Assembly: GCA_964405925.1 (NCBI GenBank)
Contig: CAYOQG010000269.1
Span: 1 to 7,985, forward strand
Source of the DNA: GCA-020344555 sp964405925
GTDB taxonomy: Bacteria; Planctomycetota; Phycisphaerae; UBA1845
Direction of reading: 5' to 3'
Length of the DNA stretch: 7,985 nt
In this document: piece by piece, positions 1 through 6,559 of the stretch
How positions within the stretch are numbered: the first letter of the stretch is position 1
How the letters are laid out: each line of letters starts with the position of its first letter
Notes under the pieces: model-generated
The model's input: the letters and a program-made list of their open reading frames with translations, nothing else
Told to the model about the DNA's origin: nothing
The model's database searches: none
Translations under genes and position numbers: made by a program

Positions 1-38
1 CCTCTGCCGATTGAACGGATGCCTTCACGACGAACATG

Positions 39-878
39 TCAACAGAAGGGGGACATCGACCGCACGTAGTCGATCGCCCCTCGAAGCCCATGCAAATCGC
101 CCTGCCATGGCCGCGTTTCGACCAGTACTGGCCCGTCAAACCCGTGGGTGACAAGCTTGCTAAGGACCCGGGAGATCTGGACATCGCCCTGCCCAAGCGG
201 TGCAGCCTGGCCGTAGTCGATTCCCCGACGCGGTGATCGCCGAGCGTCTTTCACGTGGACAATGTCCGCCAAGTCAGCCAATCTCGCAGCCACGTTAGCC
301 GGGTCGTCAGTCCCATAGATCACCAGGTTGCCAGGGTCGAAATTGATGCCGATGTTCTTGCGTCCAACGTTGGCTTTGAACTCCAGGAGCGTATCGATCG
401 ATTCGCGGCCGGTCTCAAACAGGAGGCGGACACCGTAAGCTGCCGTTGCGTCCGCGACCTCGCGGAGGCGCTGAACCAGTTTCTTGTAGATGGGGGAAGT
501 CGGGATCGCAGGAATCGTCGCGGGATGGATGGACAAGGATGGACAACGAAGCTGAGCCGTCAGCGCGGCTGCCTTTCGTGTCAAGGCAAGTCGTGGTGGA
601 TAGAGATCATCGGGCGTGTAGCCGCCGGTCTCGGCGATGCGCTGAATGGACGAGTAATCTTCGCCCTCAAATCCGATAAACGTGCCGACCAGTGACACTC
701 CACTGGCTTCTGCGGTCTCACGAATCGCTTCGCCGTCCGCCCGTTCGATCGCATCAGCGGTGAAGAAGCCAAGTTGCATCAGGCGGAGGTCGAGTTGACG
801 GTGAGCCTGCTCGATCGCGCGGATTACGTCATGCCGATCGATGCTCCAGCTACAGATGCCAACTTTCAGTACACCCAT
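39..878 (-). CDS. Sugar phosphate isomerase/epimerase-like TIM-barrel protein
   Basis: Predicted cytosolic protein of 279 residues in the xylose isomerase-like/AP endonuclease 2 TIM-barrel superfamily, whose members isomerise or epimerise sugars or related polyols with a divalent metal. Residues at the expected strand ends fit a metal and substrate site: H118 in SIHP, E155 in FETG, D181 in NFDPGN, H208 in HVKD and E254 in LVE. The exact substrate cannot be told. The frame stays open up to 929, but I chose ATG at 878 because GGAG (minus strand, 884-887) sits 5 nt upstream and the family fold begins right after it (KVGICSW). It is the last full gene in the direction of transcription, 543 nt after the SIR2-fusion gene, so it probably has its own promoter. 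One base after its stop there is an ATG (37-35) that could open a further gene beyond the window edge. Family assignment is firm, specific function is not. Confidence 0.88.
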   Translation of the reverse strand: MGVLKVGICSWSIDRHDVIRAIEQAHRQLDLRLMQLGFFTADAIERADGEAIRETAEASGVSLVGTFIGFEGEDYSSIQRIAETGGYTPDDLYPPRLALTRKAAALTAQLRCPSLSIHPATIPAIPTSPIYKKLVQRLREVADATAAYGVRLLFETGRESIDTLLEFKANVGRKNIGINFDPGNLVIYGTDDPANVAARLADLADIVHVKDARRSPRRGIDYGQAAPLGQGDVQISRVLSKLVTHGFDGPVLVETRPWQGDLHGLRGAIDYVRSMSPFC

Positions 879-987
879 TCCGACTCCAACGCATAGCGGC
901 GGGTCGTGAGAACAGGGGCAGCAACCCAAGACCCCGCCCTGCCAAGTGCAGACGCGTTCGTCAAGCTTGCGGACATCGAAACGCCGC

Positions 988-1040
988 TGTTGCCGACCCG
1001 AAGAAAGGACCTCAAAAAGGCATGTGCTTTGTCGGCAACA
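988..1040. repeat. 10-bp perfect inverted repeat
   Basis: TGTTGCCGAC at 988-997 is exactly reverse-complementary to GTCGGCAACA at 1031-1040, with 33 nt between. AAAG at 1004-1007 and CTTT at 1027-1030 can extend the stem after a bulge. It lies about 110 to 160 nt upstream of the isomerase-like start, so it could be a leader hairpin, a looped operator pair, or the ends of a tiny mobile repeat. No T-run follows on the minus strand, so it is not a classical terminator there. Confidence 0.6.
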
Positions 1041-1054
1041 ATAATCCCCGAGCG

Positions 1055-1071
1055 GTAATCACACCGATTAC
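1055..1071. promoter_or_regulatory. Palindrome, possible operator
   Basis: GTAATC at 1055-1060 and GATTAC at 1066-1071 are exact reverse complements around the 5-nt spacer ACACC. The symmetry and the location upstream of the isomerase-like gene fit a dimeric repressor site, but no regulator gene is nearby and chance is not excluded for 6-bp arms. Confidence 0.25.
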
Positions 1072-1395
1072 AGCCGTTTATGCACGCATATTCATTGCGG
1101 AATGCACCAGTTGGTCAATCACCTCCAGAGCCAGCTCGCACACGCCATAGCTCATTAGTCTCCCACGTGCCCAGCCGGCATGTAGGACCACACTGCACCC
1201 AATGAACCCCACCGCGGAGCGCAGGACCGTGAACTGAACGTCGAGCCTTCTGATACACGGCCTGGTGTACGATCTACCGGGGCATCTGCGCCGTGACCGA
1301 CACGAGACCGCGGAGTGGGAACCTCAGTTCTCGCCCAGCGTCACCTCTTGTCAATGACGTACGAGCTCGCTGGGCATTCTCCGGACCGGGCTTAC

Positions 1396-1422
1396 CCCCG
1401 TCGGGGAAAGCGCTGGGCGCTT
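1396..1422 (-). terminator. Tandem GC-rich hairpins after the SIR2-fusion stop
   Basis: AAGCGC (1408-1413) and GCGCTT (1417-1422) pair with a 3-nt loop, touching the last base of the stop codon. Immediately beyond, CCCC (1396-1399) and GGGG (1403-1406) can pair around a 3-nt loop. On the minus strand this gives two hairpins right after the stop. There is no U-tract, so intrinsic termination is uncertain; they may only shield the 3' end of the transcript. Confidence 0.3.
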
Positions 1423-3644
1423 CAGCCACCAAGGTGCTCGACCGCCCGTTGCAGCGCTGGAAAAAACATTGCAGCATCGCAGTTGATCACCTTGATGTCT
1501 CGGTTCTCCAAGACTGCAGCACGTGCCTCGTCGAAATGGCCGACCGCGAACGCGGCCTTCGCCCACCGCTGCTTGCCGTATCGCGTTGTCGCAAGCAGCC
1601 GCCGCAAATGCTCATCACGGAGCCCGTATCCCACGAAGACGACCACATGTCGATCTACTATCGTGCCGATCAGCTTCAGCAGATCAGGGTGGGAAAGATG
1701 ATACGTTTCGTATTGGCTTGCTGTTGCAACGATGGTTGTTGGCGTCTCCACCGTACCATGCATTTTGATCACGGTCGGCTGATCGGCACCATACGCGGGC
1801 GCACCCTCATTAGACGATACGACAAGCGCGCGGCTTCCTGCGAGTCGGTAGGCCGCCTCAAAGAGCAGATCCCAATTTGTCGTGATAACAGTACTGAAGA
1901 GGTCGCTTGCGATACGGTGGGAGGGAGAAGGATCGGCATCCTGCGGTATCTCCGCGACCAGCCTGGTAGTCAGGGTATCAGCACCGAGGATCGCTTCGTA
2001 CTCATCCGCCACGGTTTCAAACGAACGTCCGGTGGCGTCGTATTCGGGATAGTGCCTCCGGATGTCAGCGACAAGCTCGTCCGTGAGGTTCGCGGTTCTT
2101 ACGCCTAAGGCCTCAGCCGACATACCCGCCCCGGCGAAGAGTACCGCCTCCCTCTTCCAGACCGCTTCCACCAAAGCAGGTGGCAATCGAGGCAATTGCT
2201 CGTCCACCTCAAGGGCTCCGCGCAGACCGTGAGTACGTCCACTCTCCAGGACCTCCCCCCGTATTTCCCAGACGCGGATCGCATCTCCAACGCCGCCAAG
2301 AGTGGCGAGCCGCATCTGCTGAGGATGGAAGGCAACAGGATCCCACCAGCTACCGGTCGTCGGATCCAGTATGCATGCCAGCTCCTCCCACTCACGGGTC
2401 GACCAAAGGAGTACGTTTCCGTCCTCCCCCTTGGATACCAGGTATTGGCCATCGTGTGAGAACGCGATGCTGGTGATCTGGCCATGATGCGCCCCCCAGC
2501 TTTTTTCGGGACAATCCCACCTCTCGCGTCGCCATACATCGATCACACCTGCGGCGTCACCAGTCGCCAAGAACTCGTTCGTCGGCGACCAAGCTAGTGC
2601 CACCAGAGGCCCTTGACCTCGCGTCAGACGTTGGACCGCTCTAGGTGATCGCCCCTCCCAGAGCTGAAGGGCGGCAGCGGTCCCTCTGCCTCCCACTGCG
2701 GCCAGTAACTCCCCGTCGCACGACCAAGCGACTCGATACGCGGGTTCGACATTCGCCCCTTCCAGCGCCCGATTAAGCGTCCACGTGCTCGTATCCCAAA
2801 CCTGGATCCCGCCGATGTGTCGGGCCACAGCCACGGATGCGCCGTCCGGCGACCAAGCGATACCGTGGACGTAGGCGTTCAGAGGGATGCTCCTCTCCAG
2901 CTCTGCTGGCGGTTGCACGTTCCATACCCGTATGGTCGAGTCCATGGAACCGGTCGCAAGACGAGTGCCGTCTGGCGACCATGCCAGGTCCCACACTGTG
3001 TTCTGATGTCCTTTCAGCTCCTCGACCGCTTGCGTCGGCTCGTCCCACAGGACAACGGTATGATTGTGGTGCACGCTTGCGAAAGCCATGACCGCACGGT
3101 TCGGCGCCCAACCGATGGTCTGAATGCGCTCGCGCTGTTTCGGCGGCAGAGATCCCATCAGGGAGAAGCCGGTTGGAACATCCAAATTCTTGCCCACACA
3201 TCGGAAGAAGTCCTGGAAGTCCTTTTCACTTTCGCAACGGTAGAACCGGTTGATAATCGCCCGGTTGTTAAGCATCTTTGAGAGCTCCACCACCACTGGG
3301 TCAGCCCTGCCGCCCTCAGGAACAATGAGCAGGCAAACGACCCTAGTCGTAGAAGACCCTTTCCGATCCCACCGGGTCGGATGGGCAAACTTACCGATCG
3401 CCAGGACCGCTGTACCCGCGATCGCGCTGGGCGCGTGGGGAAAAACCACTCCTTCGCGGTCCTGCGGACCACCCTTGAGTTCATGCTCCTTTACAGCCCT
3501 CGCGAATTGCGACGCGTGCGCCGAGAGGCGACGGCGCTCAGCGATCATCGCGCAGAGTTCGTCGATGGCTTCGTCCTTGGTTCTCGCCGCCATGGGTGCT
3601 TTGACGCACACATTCTCAAATACAGCGTCCAGATTCATTGCCAT
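1422..3644 (-). CDS. EIIA-WD40-SIR2 fusion protein, predicted regulated NADase
   Basis: A 740-residue predicted cytosolic protein with three parts. Residues about 5-150 resemble the fructose/nitrogen class of PTS EIIA domains: H70 in VVFPHAP matches the phospho-histidine, and the strand LLIVP (105-109) is followed by the usual helix. Residues about 172-464 hold seven WD40 repeats ending in W-D/N/E-like motifs (VVLWD, IRVWN, IQVWD, LQLWE, IDVWR, VLLWS, IRVWE), enough for one seven-bladed propeller. Residues about 489-739 are a SIR2-like domain with GAGMS (505-509), TTNWD (588-592), KMHG with predicted catalytic H629, and FVGYGLRD (670-677). N590 and H629 are kept, so NAD cleavage is plausible. 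AGGAG (3655-3659) lies 10 nt before the first ATG and favours it over the ATG two codons on. It follows the HPr-EIIA gene by 64 nt, suggesting an operon. Domain calls are firm; the role as an NAD-depleting effector is inferred from other SIR2 defence proteins. Confidence 0.93.
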   Translation of the reverse strand: MAMNLDAVFENVCVKAPMAARTKDEAIDELCAMIAERRRLSAHASQFARAVKEHELKGGPQDREGVVFPHAPSAIAGTAVLAIGKFAHPTRWDRKGSSTTRVVCLLIVPEGGRADPVVVELSKMLNNRAIINRFYRCESEKDFQDFFRCVGKNLDVPTGFSLMGSLPPKQRERIQTIGWAPNRAVMAFASVHHNHTVVLWDEPTQAVEELKGHQNTVWDLAWSPDGTRLATGSMDSTIRVWNVQPPAELERSIPLNAYVHGIAWSPDGASVAVARHIGGIQVWDTSTWTLNRALEGANVEPAYRVAWSCDGELLAAVGGRGTAAALQLWEGRSPRAVQRLTRGQGPLVALAWSPTNEFLATGDAAGVIDVWRRERWDCPEKSWGAHHGQITSIAFSHDGQYLVSKGEDGNVLLWSTREWEELACILDPTTGSWWDPVAFHPQQMRLATLGGVGDAIRVWEIRGEVLESGRTHGLRGALEVDEQLPRLPPALVEAVWKREAVLFAGAGMSAEALGVRTANLTDELVADIRRHYPEYDATGRSFETVADEYEAILGADTLTTRLVAEIPQDADPSPSHRIASDLFSTVITTNWDLLFEAAYRLAGSRALVVSSNEGAPAYGADQPTVIKMHGTVETPTTIVATASQYETYHLSHPDLLKLIGTIVDRHVVVFVGYGLRDEHLRRLLATTRYGKQRWAKAAFAVGHFDEARAAVLENRDIKVINCDAAMFFPALQRAVEHLGG

Positions 3645-3654
3645 GCAAGCCCAA

Positions 3655-3659
3655 CTCCT
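3655..3659 (-). promoter_or_regulatory. Shine-Dalgarno site of the SIR2-fusion gene
   Basis: Minus-strand AGGAG with 10 nt to the ATG at 3644 and 16 nt to the alternative ATG at 3638. The spacing decides for the upstream start. The site lies in the 64-nt gap after the HPr-EIIA stop, so the second gene has its own ribosome entry and does not rely on stop-start coupling. Confidence 0.6.
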
Positions 3660-3708
3660 GACTAGTCAGCGTCGTTAATCAACGCGAATCACCCACCAGA
3701 CGTTTGAG

Positions 3709-4479
3709 CTACTTACCCAGCGACTCCGTTAGACGATCTGCCTCTTTGGACAGAACACGATGAATCGCCTGAGGATCCGATAGGTTGAGGATCTCCGCCC
3801 GCACAGATTCTGATCGCAGAACGTCAGAGATGTCCACTAGAGCCCACTTATAGCTCTGGTCATCAGGTCCGACGACCAGGTAAACGATCCGAACAGGCCG
3901 ACCGTCCGCGGCCTGCCAGTCCATCGGCTCGGGAAACAGGCCCATAGCAGCGGCCAAACGTGGACATTCCGGATCATCCGCATGGGAGTACGCTACGCCA
4001 CCGATTGCCGACATGCCCGCTTGCTTAAGCTCCCTTTCGGCAGCGTACGAGGCGAGACGGGCCAAGCATCCACCGCCTATGCTGTGCTCGCGCGCGAGCA
4101 GACCGAGGAGCTCGAGAATCACCGCTTCGCGCACGCGGCCACGCAACGATGTCGTGATACATGCGGGAGTCAGAAAGCTCACCACGACAGCCGGCTCCCG
4201 GAAACGCTCTTTCACAATAAGCTCTTTGAGAGCACCGACTGCGTCTAGCGCCTCGTACCCGGACGCGGAGATCTGGAGCCGACCACCGCACGGAACTTCG
4301 AGGAACATGAGTTCCGAGGTGCTCTTGAGGTCCATACGGTTCCCCCCATGGGAGGCCCATATCGTGCATCCAGGGAAACGCTTCGTGACATCCTGAATCT
4401 TCATGACTGCCCGCGCGTGTAACCCCAGCGCGTTTGTCAGGGCAATGACGGCTTCTGCTGACTGAGGGGTGTCCTTCAT
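3709..4479 (-). CDS. HPr-EIIA fusion phosphocarrier, regulatory PTS protein
   Basis: A 256-residue predicted cytosolic PTS protein. Residues about 9-92 are an HPr domain: GLHAR (19-23) contains H21, matching the histidine that takes phosphate from enzyme I, and K52-S53 in LKSTSEL matches the region of regulatory Ser46. Residues about 103-254 are an EIIA domain of the fructose/mannitol class: H166 in AYSHAD matches the phospho-histidine and VYLVVGP (199-205) the following core strand. The order is HPr then EIIA, opposite to enterobacterial FruB. The usual proline after HAR is alanine (A24) and the usual proline before the EIIA histidine is serine (S165). The frame is open to 4569, but ATG at 4479 has GGAG 6 nt upstream and starts just before the HPr fold. 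It precedes the EIIA-WD40-SIR2 gene by 64 nt, so the two are probably co-transcribed. With no permease or enzyme I here, a regulatory role is more likely than sugar uptake. Confidence 0.9.
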   Translation of the reverse strand: MKDTPQSAEAVIALTNALGLHARAVMKIQDVTKRFPGCTIWASHGGNRMDLKSTSELMFLEVPCGGRLQISASGYEALDAVGALKELIVKERFREPAVVVSFLTPACITTSLRGRVREAVILELLGLLAREHSIGGGCLARLASYAAERELKQAGMSAIGGVAYSHADDPECPRLAAAMGLFPEPMDWQAADGRPVRIVYLVVGPDDQSYKWALVDISDVLRSESVRAEILNLSDPQAIHRVLSKEADRLTESLGK

Positions 4480-4538
4480 GTCCTGCTCCGTGGCAACTTG
4501 GATGGTGGAGCGTATCACACTGTCAGGGACCCGCCAAC

Positions 4539-4559
4539 CCCGCCCAGATTCCCGGCGGG
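4539..4559. promoter_or_regulatory. Inverted repeat upstream of the HPr-EIIA gene
   Basis: CCCGCC (4539-4544) and GGCGGG (4554-4559) are exact reverse complements with a 9-nt loop. They lie 60 to 80 nt before the HPr-EIIA start, where an operator or leader hairpin of the cassette could sit. The arms are short and GC-only in a GC-rich sequence, so chance is a real alternative. Confidence 0.25.
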
Positions 4560-5068
4560 ACGCTGCCAAACCGTGTACCCACCCAACAGAGGTGCATATG
4601 AGCGAAGGTTATCAGCGTGCCGCAGCTCGTCGCATAAGCAGGCTTCTCACCGGTTACGTCGTCCGGGGAGGCTCGGCACGCGTGCGCTCTACGTTGGCGT
4701 TTGCACATACCCTGCCGTCTGTTGACTCGGCGACGCTAATCACGCCAACTTCCGCCATCCGCCGCAATGGAAACCTCTCCTCTCACGTCCGCCCGACGAG
4801 GGTCCGAGAATTCATCCACGAAGTGCGCCCGCAATCGCGCGCCGGTCGATACTTGCGCCGCCGTTCGCCGTGGCGTATTATCCTATGTCTTTCGGTCAAC
4901 CAGCCTTCGAGAGTGTCCATTGTGCCGTGAGCCCCCCAAGCGTTTGAGACGGATTCAACCAGGGTCCAGACAAACGAACCGTAGATGAACTGGTTGTACC
5001 ACCGACCCGACTGAATCCAAGAAAACACGCGAGCAGTAACGCCCGAACGCCCTCCAGTGCGTTGGCCT

Positions 5069-5100
5069 GGGCAGCTGGGTATGCGATGGGTCACCTGCCC
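5069..5100 (-). terminator. Weak stem-loop after the dehydrogenase gene
   Basis: GGGCAG (5069-5074) pairs with CTGCCC (5095-5100) around a 20-nt loop, starting 27 nt after the dehydrogenase stop. No U-tract follows on the minus strand. It may mark the end of the dehydrogenase transcript, but support is thin. Confidence 0.2.
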
Positions 5101-5126
5101 AAAACGTTGTGCCATTGACACGGCCC

Positions 5127-6284
5127 TCATTCTTCATGCTCGCGGATACGGATTCCCCGTGCCCGTAGCTGGGTAATAAACGGGCCATACGGTACGTGTA
5201 AGGCTGGTGATAACAGACCTCGCTCCTTGATAGCCCCGGAGACGATCATCTGGGCGGCGATACTCGCCGGAAAACCAACGGTGCGATTCATGGCCATTAG
5301 ACCGGAATCAGGGTCCTCGTAATCGATGAGATCGAAGGTTAGCCGGGCTGACCGATAGCCCTCTCCCTCGGCTACCACGCGAATGATCACCATGTCGCGC
5401 TCGTCTTGCTTGTATTGTAGTCGTGGTTCGAGGTGCCAGCACATAAACTGGCGCGGCGACATATTGGACAGTGACGCGATAGGGGCATCCTCCAAGAAAC
5501 CGAGGCGGGCAAAGAGACGCCAAATCTGTGCGTGTCCGGGCCAGCGGAGCGCATAACGGCCGGTATTTCGGACTGAGGCCTCGATCCCAAACTGGTGGGC
5601 AAAACCCGTCGCATCACCGTTCGGGAACGCTTCGAGCTGGCCAAACGGCTTCACCTCGATCGTGTGAATGTGTTGCTCCTCGAAGATCTCATGCCCGGGG
5701 ACCTCCACGATCTGTCCATTGCGTACGAAGCGCGCAGGACGGACGTAGGAGTCAAGAACGCCTGCCCATGTCCAACTGATCTTGTAGCGCAAGGGATTGT
5801 CGTCTGCCCCGGGCTCTGGAATCCCACCACCGTAGCTATCCAGGCGGGTGACACGGTCAAAGCGGCGGACCGCTTCGGCGGCCAACACCAGATCAATGCC
5901 AGGGTCAAAGCCCATTTCAGGAAGGATGGCGACGTTGGCTTCCGCGGCGGGCTCTGCCAAGCCCTTCAGATGATAGGCGTAATTGGTGTTTACAAGGTGC
6001 ACACCGGCGGCGATGGCTGCCTCAGCCGCAGCCCGGACATGTTGGCGCGGGAGCATGTCGATGACGACGTCAAACCCAGCGCTCACAAGATCACCTAAAG
6101 CTGCGGTATCCGTCGCGTCAAGACGTACCGCCTCCAGCTTGTCACTACGCACTTGGGCAAGATACGCATTTACGCGATCGACCGCCGCGTCCGCACAAGT
6201 GACCGAACGTACAGAGGGACACCGTGCCAGATCATAAAGCACCGCTCGCCCCTGAAGCCCGCAACCCAAAAGCAGCACTTTCAC
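5127..6284 (-). CDS. Saccharopine dehydrogenase/lysine 6-dehydrogenase-family oxidoreductase
   Basis: A predicted cytosolic NAD(P)-dependent oxidoreductase of 385 residues, the size usual for bacterial lysine 6-dehydrogenase-like enzymes. The N-terminal Rossmann fold starts at residue 1 with KVLLLGCGLQG (glycines 7, 9, 12) and an acidic D32 at the end of the second strand, which usually favours NAD. The middle and C-terminal parts carry family segments: EMGFDPGID (123-131), YGGGIPEP (151-158), LRYKISWTW (165-173), FGQLEAFPNG (214-223) and YALRWPGH (244-251). Family members act on lysine, saccharopine or polyamine-derived substrates; which one cannot be told here. The start is GTG at 6284, because AAGGAGAA lies 6 nt upstream and the Rossmann strand begins at once; an upstream ATG at 6356 would add 24 residues with no fold. 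No partner gene of a lysine pathway is in the window, and it stands apart from both neighbours. Confidence 0.9.
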   Translation of the reverse strand: MKVLLLGCGLQGRAVLYDLARCPSVRSVTCADAAVDRVNAYLAQVRSDKLEAVRLDATDTAALGDLVSAGFDVVIDMLPRQHVRAAAEAAIAAGVHLVNTNYAYHLKGLAEPAAEANVAILPEMGFDPGIDLVLAAEAVRRFDRVTRLDSYGGGIPEPGADDNPLRYKISWTWAGVLDSYVRPARFVRNGQIVEVPGHEIFEEQHIHTIEVKPFGQLEAFPNGDATGFAHQFGIEASVRNTGRYALRWPGHAQIWRLFARLGFLEDAPIASLSNMSPRQFMCWHLEPRLQYKQDERDMVIIRVVAEGEGYRSARLTFDLIDYEDPDSGLMAMNRTVGFPASIAAQMIVSGAIKERGLLSPALHVPYGPFITQLRARGIRIREHEE

Positions 6285-6290
6285 CGACGG

Positions 6291-6298
6291 TTCTCCTT
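6291..6298 (-). promoter_or_regulatory. Shine-Dalgarno site deciding a GTG start
   Basis: Minus-strand AAGGAGAA is one of the strongest ribosome sites in the window. GGAG is 8 nt from the GTG at 6284, which moves the dehydrogenase start 72 nt inside the longest open frame. Confidence 0.75.
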
Positions 6299-6401
6299 GG
6301 ACACAACTGTGCTTGCGGCTGTCCGTGCCATGATCCGCGACACGGCTTACTGACACCGCAGTCTAAGCGATCGTGGGCGAACACGGGGCCGTGTCAACGT
6401 C

Positions 6402-6515
6402 GAGGGTCCGCTCCCTCACGGTTGCGGCTCGGGGCAGCGGAGGGTCCGCTCCCTCACGGTCGCGGCTCGGAGCAGCGGAACGTCCGCTTCCTCACGGTCG
6501 CGGTTCGGAGCGGGG
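6402..6515. repeat. 38-bp tandem repeat, three copies
   Basis: Copies begin at 6402, 6440 and 6478 with a period of 38 bp. Each starts GAGGGTCCG or a close variant and continues through CTCACGGTCGCGG to a GGAGCAGCG-like end; the third copy is the most diverged. GCTCC and GGAGC inside a unit can form a hairpin. One plus-strand frame reads PHGRGSE-like peptide, which I recall as a frequent intergenic repeat peptide in planctomycetes. It fills most of the gap between the rlmN stop (6560) and the dehydrogenase start, and is not part of either gene. Confidence 0.85.
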
Positions 6516-6559
6516 TCGCCGAATCGCGGACTGTGATTTAGCACCGAGCATCAAACGAT

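Larger units (their letters stand above)
879..1421. other. Intergenic gap with inverted repeats, no gene seen
   Basis: This 543-nt stretch separates the stop of the SIR2-fusion gene from the isomerase-like gene. I see no frame with a plausible start, a Shine-Dalgarno site and protein-like composition. It holds a 10-bp perfect inverted repeat (988-1040), a 6-bp palindrome with a 5-nt spacer (1055-1071) and GC-rich hairpins directly after the SIR2-fusion stop. It probably contains the promoter of the isomerase-like gene, but I could not pick out a convincing -35/-10 pair. Confidence 0.6.
4480..5126. other. Long gap upstream of the HPr-EIIA/SIR2 cassette
   Basis: This 647-nt stretch separates the dehydrogenase stop from the cassette start and must hold the cassette promoter if the cassette is independent. 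I see GGAG at 4486-4489 as the ribosome site of the HPr-EIIA gene, an inverted repeat at 4539-4559 and a weak stem at 5069-5100 after the dehydrogenase. No clear -35/-10 pair or sigma-54 site stands out. An arginine-rich plus-strand frame (4598-4930) and a minus-strand frame (4783-5130) are open but show no recognisable domain. No tRNA or known RNA was recognised. Confidence 0.55.

Noticed and set aside
1..37. Possible start of another minus-strand gene (ATG at 37-35) one base after the isomerase-like stop
   Set aside because: Only 12 codons are in the window and no ribosome site is visible, so it cannot be supported.
1293..2108. Plus-strand open frame of 271 residues opposite the SIR2 domain
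   Set aside because: It lies mostly antisense to a gene with clear domains and has no recognisable motifs, so it is a shadow of the minus-strand coding pattern.
4512..4537. TTGGCG and TGATAC on the minus strand as a promoter of the HPr-EIIA gene
   Set aside because: The spacer is 14 nt, too short for a standard promoter, and both boxes are poor.
4598..4930. Plus-strand frame of 110 residues with AGAGG 5 nt before its ATG, divergent from the HPr-EIIA gene
   Set aside because: The ribosome-like site is tempting, but the peptide is arginine-rich, has no recognisable domain or periodic pattern, and looks like translated intergenic DNA.
4783..5130. Minus-strand frame of 115 residues directly after the dehydrogenase
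   Set aside because: No good ribosome site and no domain. Its low-similarity, tryptophan- and arginine-rich peptide does not resemble a family I know.
6402..6515. The 38-bp tandem repeat as a CRISPR array
   Set aside because: The copies are directly adjacent with no unique spacers, and no cas gene is present.
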